Source of the DNA: Pontederia crassipes
Taxonomy: Eukaryota; Streptophyta; Magnoliopsida; Commelinales; Pontederiaceae
Length of the DNA stretch: 64,000 nt
Direction: 5' to 3'
Assembly (NCBI GenBank): GCA_030549335.1
Contig: CM060188.1
Coordinates: 8,928,001-8,992,000, forward strand
Position 1 is the first letter of the stretch. Each line of letters opens with the position of its first letter. Below are positions 59,853 through 64,000 of this stretch, one piece after another. The position numbers were made by a program, and so were the translations under genes. A model generated the notes under the pieces. It saw nothing but the letters and a program-made list of their open reading frames with translations, was not told the origin of the DNA and did not search any database.

Positions 59853-59917
59853 ATTCTCTAGATGGTGATAGCATTAGTGGAGATGATGAAATTGCCACTG
59901 GAGGATCTGATGTCTGA
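59853..59917 (+). other. Possible orphan terminal exon
   Basis: After a good acceptor (GTTCTTTCAACAG) the sequence reads (N)AT then SLDGDSISGDDEIATGGSDV and TGA. The acidic, Ser-rich peptide and clean acceptor look like a last coding exon. The entry phase (one base carried over) is the same as at the end of exon 2 of the Sel1 gene (52206), so an alternative last exon of that gene is conceivable. No other exon can be assigned, and chance is possible. Confidence 0.22.
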
Positions 59918-61265
59918 AATTCTTATTAGAAGACTAGGATTGTTGAAAAGTTGTCTGCACTTGCCTTTGTCTGAGCATTTTGTTCAAAGTCTATTATTGA
60001 TATGTTAACTGGAATGCGATTTTTATAATACCCCTGATCAGAGAGGAAACTAATCTTCTGTTGTTTCTCTGGAGGTTCTTCTCGATTGTTTGTTTCGTTT
60101 CAATTCGTATCCAGAACTGGAGTTTCTGCTGGGATGCTAACGAGCAGTGTGGCTGTAGTGTAATGTAATAACTTTTGATGATTAAAACAATTCATTTGTA
60201 CAACGTTTTATAGTAATACAAGAAGGACAAGCTCTGCTGATAATAATGGATTACAATTTACAACCAGTTGAGAGTGGAGAAAGTGCTGGCCTTGTGCTGA
60301 AGTATCGGACATGGAGCGATTCCTCTGCCTTTGTGATGAGCCCTTCCTACACGTTTACAGTGACGTGTCTAATAGTGGCAACATCATCCTATTAGTTCTG
60401 GAATTGTGTGATTGAGTTCATTAACCATATCATGGAAGGCCCTGGGTTTATTTATATAGCCAGTCCCTATTATCAGGAAATTGATGGCGACGGTTCAAGT
60501 TAAAAATTGATTCATTCCTGAGTCCAACTAATGCGATAAAATTATTTTACATTGCGTTTCTTTTGTTCATGCTTCTTGCAGGAATTTGGTGAATTGGCTC
60601 TGCTGCTCTGACGTATACTATCCTTGTTTGTAGTGTCAGAAAACTTATGTTCCACTTTGACAAGCTGCTCCCGAAGATTAATGGTTAATGGCATGATTAA
60701 TGTTCAATTCTGATTGCATCGTGCTTTTTTAAGAATAAGAGAAGAGAATTAAGATACCTTTCTCTTTATAAATTAACTTCAAATGGCCTGTGAAATGTAC
60801 CATATGAAAAAAAAATGTAACCAAGAAGGCCGGAACTCTGCCTCATAATAATACTATTCGGCTCTCAGAGAAGTTTTTATATAACTGAGATGCAGCTGAT
60901 GTTTAATTACGTGCCTAGTGGCTACTACTACTCATCTTCTTTTATTTATTGTTTAGGTATCTTAATTGTCTCTTCATTTCTTGTGCTCCTCGGACCCGTG
61001 CTTAACCCCCTATCTGTTATCTGATTTCAGCGAGGATTTGTTTTCTTTTTTCAGCAAAAAAAAAAAAATTTTGCTTAGCTCAAACAAAATGGCTTTCACT
61101 ACGTCAAGTATAAATCGGTACACATGTTTTCATTATTCAATCATGACAAATATACTCTGATAATAGAATATATGCATACAAGTCTTTTTTTCCCTGAATA
61201 TTAACAATTAAAAATAATCAAATTGACAAGGTTTGTAGGTTTAAAGAATCCTGCTGCATGCTTTG
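59918..61265. other. Spacer without a supported gene
   Basis: Moderate-GC, T-rich sequence resembling plant 3' flank or intron. No further exons supported. Confidence 0.4.
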
Positions 61266-61273
61266 GTCTTCAC

Positions 61274-61737
61274 TAGGGGTGTTCACCGGGTCGACTGGTG
61301 TTCACCGGGTCGGGTCGACCCGGTGAACCCGGAAATTCGACCCGACCCAAAGTCGGGTCGGTGGTCGGGTCTACCACCGACCCGACCATGATCCGACCAA
61401 GGTTTGGGTCGGGTTCGGGTTGGGATTTTCTAACCCGAGTTGATCCGACCCGACCCGATAGACTCGGTTTTTTCTTTTTTATTTTTTAATTATTTTTTAG
61501 TTATATTTATAGTTTTATATCATTTAAAATCTAAAAAAATGAAATAAATTATTTTAAATGTATAAAAGTATATAGATATTTAAAACAATATTTTTGATAT
61601 TTAAAATACTTTATTTTGTATTAAAAATAAAATAATAAATACTTTGCATATTAAAAAAATAAAATGAAAAAATCCGACCACCCGACCCGAACCGACCCGG
61701 GTCGGGTCGGGTCAAAGCCGACTCGTGAACACCCCTA
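61274..61737. mobile_element. hAT MITE, 464 bp, with a perfect 8-bp TSD
   Basis: The inverted ends are TAGGGGTGTTCACCGGGTCG and, from the right, TAGGGGTGTTCACGAGTCGG. GTCTTCAC is duplicated exactly at 61266-61273 and 61738-61745; 8 bp is the hAT size. The subterminal parts are runs of GGGTCGGGTCGAC/ACCCGACCC that can fold back, and the core is AT-rich. There is no coding capacity. The perfect TSD implies a fairly recent insertion. Confidence 0.9.
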
Positions 61738-61970
61738 GTCTTCACAAACCTGTTGTGATTTTCCACTTCTTTGTTATTATTTTCATAAAACAAATTGAAA
61801 AACTAATTTTTTTTTTCATTAAATACGGGGCAAAGAACGAATAAATTTGTTAAGTTAAAATAATTTCCGTAAAGTTAACTTAAGAAAGACTTTATTTTTG
61901 CATATTTTAACATATATTTTTTTTAAGCGTAGGCTACAAGGCATATGCAACTATGTTAGGTTCACGTAAC

Positions 61971-62072
<102 letters not shown>

Positions 62073-62549
62073 TGATGTAAGGTTGTAGTATGTTTCCTTG
62101 GTTTTAAAAGGAATATTAGAGGTTATTTAAAATTTTCAGAGTTCTATCCTATCATCATATTAGCTTGGAAATTGGAACAGCTTACTGATCAAGTTTTACT
62201 TTGTCGATAGTATAAAAGTTTCCATCTAAATTATCCATAGGATATTTTTATTATTGCACGCATCTAAATTAATTCATTTAATTTTTAGATGTTATTCTAT
62301 TTCAGGTACGAAAGCTATTTATGATAAAACATATGTTTAAAGTATATCTTGAGGATGCGCTACTATTTATTTTGCCTCATAATAAACGTGACAACTCACT
62401 TTATAGCTTACATTTTTTTCGGTGGGAATAGCTTACATTACTAATATTTAAACAATAATTATCGTCTAAAGTATTGATTAATTAAAATAAGAAAAAAACA
62501 TACTTAAAGAAAGAAAAAAAAAGAGCAACTTTGTAGCCGCCGTTCCTAC

Positions 62550-62575
62550 GGTCAAACCAAAGGAGCGCTGACCAA
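62550..62575. promoter_or_regulatory. W-box candidate(s) upstream of the WRKY gene
   Basis: GGTCAA at 62550-62555 is a W-box (TTGACC) on the minus strand, and a second TGACC core lies at 62570-62574. W-boxes are the sites bound by WRKY proteins, and group I WRKY33-type genes are known to regulate themselves through them. Two cores this close are suggestive, not proof. Confidence 0.4.
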
Positions 62576-62731
62576 CATGCGCCCTTCTCCAGTTCTCCTT
62601 CTTAGAAGCTGCCTCCCCTCCCTCCCATTGGCCTCGCCATCTTTATCCCCGAACCCCTCCACATGCATTAAAACCCATCCGCCACCATCTCCACGTCCCT
62701 TCGACATCTTTTTCCCCTCTCATTTCCCTCC

Positions 62732-62788
62732 ATGAAAGCAACTACCACCAACCTCTCCCTTGTTGCTTCCATTCCACCTACAACTTAG
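62732..62788 (+). other. Upstream open reading frame in the WRKY leader
   Basis: An ATG at 62732 opens an 18-codon frame (MKATTTNLSLVASIPPTT) closed by TAG at 62786, 78 bp before the main ATG. If the transcript starts before 62732 it could reduce translation of the main frame. The leader is CT-rich (CTCTCTCTCTCTC at about 62829-62846). The transcription start is not known. Confidence 0.4.
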
Positions 62789-62866
62789 AACTTACATTAT
62801 CTCCTCAACTTACTTCATCTCTTTCTCAGTCTCTCTCTCTCTCTCTTCCCCCTTCTCCACCTCCTC

Positions 62867-64000
62867 ATGGCTTCTTCAATCTCCCCCTACGCCACTTCCT
62901 TTTCCCAGCTCCTTGCCGGAGCTGGCAGCGAAGACCACGGCGAAGACCGGTCCAGGCTCACTGCGAGGCCCTCGGGAGACGTCGGCGTGCCCAAGTTCAA
63001 GTCCATGCCTCCTCCTTCTCTGCCCATCTCACCGCCGTCCATGTCGCCCTCGGGCTTCTTCGCCATCCCCGCTGGCTTGAGCCCCGCCGAGCTTTTGGAT
63101 TCTCCGGTGCTCTTGTCCGCTTCCAACGTGAGTGTTCCAATCCTACAGGCTACCAGTATATTTCTGGGCAATTAAGCAAACTCTGTTTCATGATCTGGAT
63201 CTATCTGTTAGATGGATGTTTTGGTGTCTAATGATAAGTTGATCTTGAACAGATACTGCCTTCGCCAACAACCGGAACTCTTCAATCCCTCAACTGGAGG
63301 CTCCCCTCTCTCACCACCACACAACATGGAAACACGGAGAATAGAGGATACTCTGATTTCACCTTCCAGACTAACATAAAGCCCCTCGAGTCCCAGAGGG
63401 AGACGCCCCCTAGACCTCCTTTAGCTCCAGCTAATTCTGCGGTACAGGTACTGAATTCCGAACGATTTGAACACATCTAAGAAGAAATCTAGATCATATA
63501 GATTATTTCCGTACTTCATGTATTGCTAATTAGGTTTCATATCGTTACAGGAGGGAGCACAAAAACAACAGTGGAATAATTACCCTGTAGCAGCAAGGAG
63601 CAACCATGAAACAGGAGCTCAGAGATCTGCGGTCAAAGTGGAAGTTATTGCGCCCACTCTGAAGAACACCTACGAGGGCAGCAACAGCAACTGCTTGCCA
63701 TCGGACTGCAATCAGTCAATCCAACCTGTTCAAGCTCACAGCAGCAGGAGGTCAGAAGATGGATACAACTGGAGGAAGTATGGCCAGAAGCAAGTGAAAG
63801 GAAGCGAAAACCCCCGTAGCTACTACAAGTGCACGCATCCGAGTTGCCCTGTGAAGAAGAAGATCGAGAAGACTTTGGATGGACAGATCGCAGAGATCGT
63901 CTACAAGGGCGCGCACAACCATCCGAAGCCTCAGTCCACCAGGAGGAAATCGAGCTCTTTTTCGTCGCAGTCGGCTCAGGGCCCTGCGCCTTCCGAGGCA
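62867..64000 (+). CDS. Group I WRKY transcription factor (WRKY33/SPF1-like), 5' part
   Basis: Exons 62867-63127, 63253-63447 and 63551 to beyond the window (AAC|GTGAGT; AACAG|ATACTG; CAG|GTACTG; TACAG|GAGGGA), all phase 0, giving 302 residues so far. The N-terminus has the Ser-Pro cluster of group I factors ([39 protein letters not shown]), known MAP-kinase target sites in WRKY33-type proteins. The first WRKY domain follows with WRKYGQK at about 226-232 and zinc ligands Cys246, Cys251, His274 and His276 (C-x4-C-x22-H-x-H). The domain sits early in exon 3 and is the N-terminal type, so a second, C-terminal WRKY domain is expected to the right of the window. The protein binds W-boxes in the nucleus and typically acts in defence and stress responses. 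The start codon fits [12 protein letters not shown], a common WRKY33-like opening. Confidence 0.95.

Overview
This is nuclear DNA from a flowering plant, most likely a monocot. The evidence is spliced genes with GT/AG introns, GC-rich coding exons in an AT-rich background, Au-type SINEs, CACTA, Mutator, hAT and PIF/Harbinger DNA transposons, a TRIM and Ty3/gypsy-type solo LTRs. The GC-rich, alanine/arginine-rich exons fit a commelinid monocot; the genus cannot be fixed from the sequence alone. No prokaryotic, organellar or viral gene was seen.

Five host genes can be supported. Two are intronless wound-induced WUN1-like (SnoaL/NTF2-fold) genes in opposite orientation, at 567-1127 (+) and 13807-14226 (-). 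One is a two-exon classical short-chain dehydrogenase of the xanthoxin/secoisolariciresinol/momilactone dehydrogenase group (33512-34723, -). One is a three-exon gene for a small Sel1-repeat protein with a first intron of about 4.3 kb (47528-52397, +). The last is the 5' part of a group I WRKY transcription factor that runs off the right end (62867-64000, +). They do not form a pathway; WUN1, SDR and WRKY33-like genes are each families often tied to stress responses.

Most of the rest is a layered transposon landscape whose boundaries can often be fixed to the base by target-site duplications (TSDs). From left to right: an Au SINE (about 1600-1714); a 2.8-kb CACTA element (2804-5634, TSD ATT); a hairpin MITE (5861-6081); a 616-bp CACTA MITE (6226-6841, TSD ATT); degenerate repeats at 7.4-10.7 kb; two adjacent Mutator-like elements (16411-19146 and 19162-23754) with long TIRs and 9-bp TSDs; a PIF/Harbinger-like MITE (25779-26343); a TRIM remnant (27137-27372); a broken DREB1/CBF-like gene piece (29228-29716); a third CACTA MITE (39038-40154); a solo LTR (42613-44942, TSD TAAAA); a related LTR split by another solo LTR (55218-56543, TSD CCGTC); and two hAT-like MITEs (58106-58600, 61274-61737).

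The most notable items are gene pieces inside mobile DNA. The second Mutator-like element carries a spliced GRF zinc-finger fragment on + and an internally deleted FAR1-type/transposase relic on -. The large intron of the Sel1 gene holds the last 68 codons of a GDT1-like (UPF0016) protein as a continuous reading frame, followed on the same strand by two head-to-tail Au SINEs, which looks like a chimeric retro-insertion.
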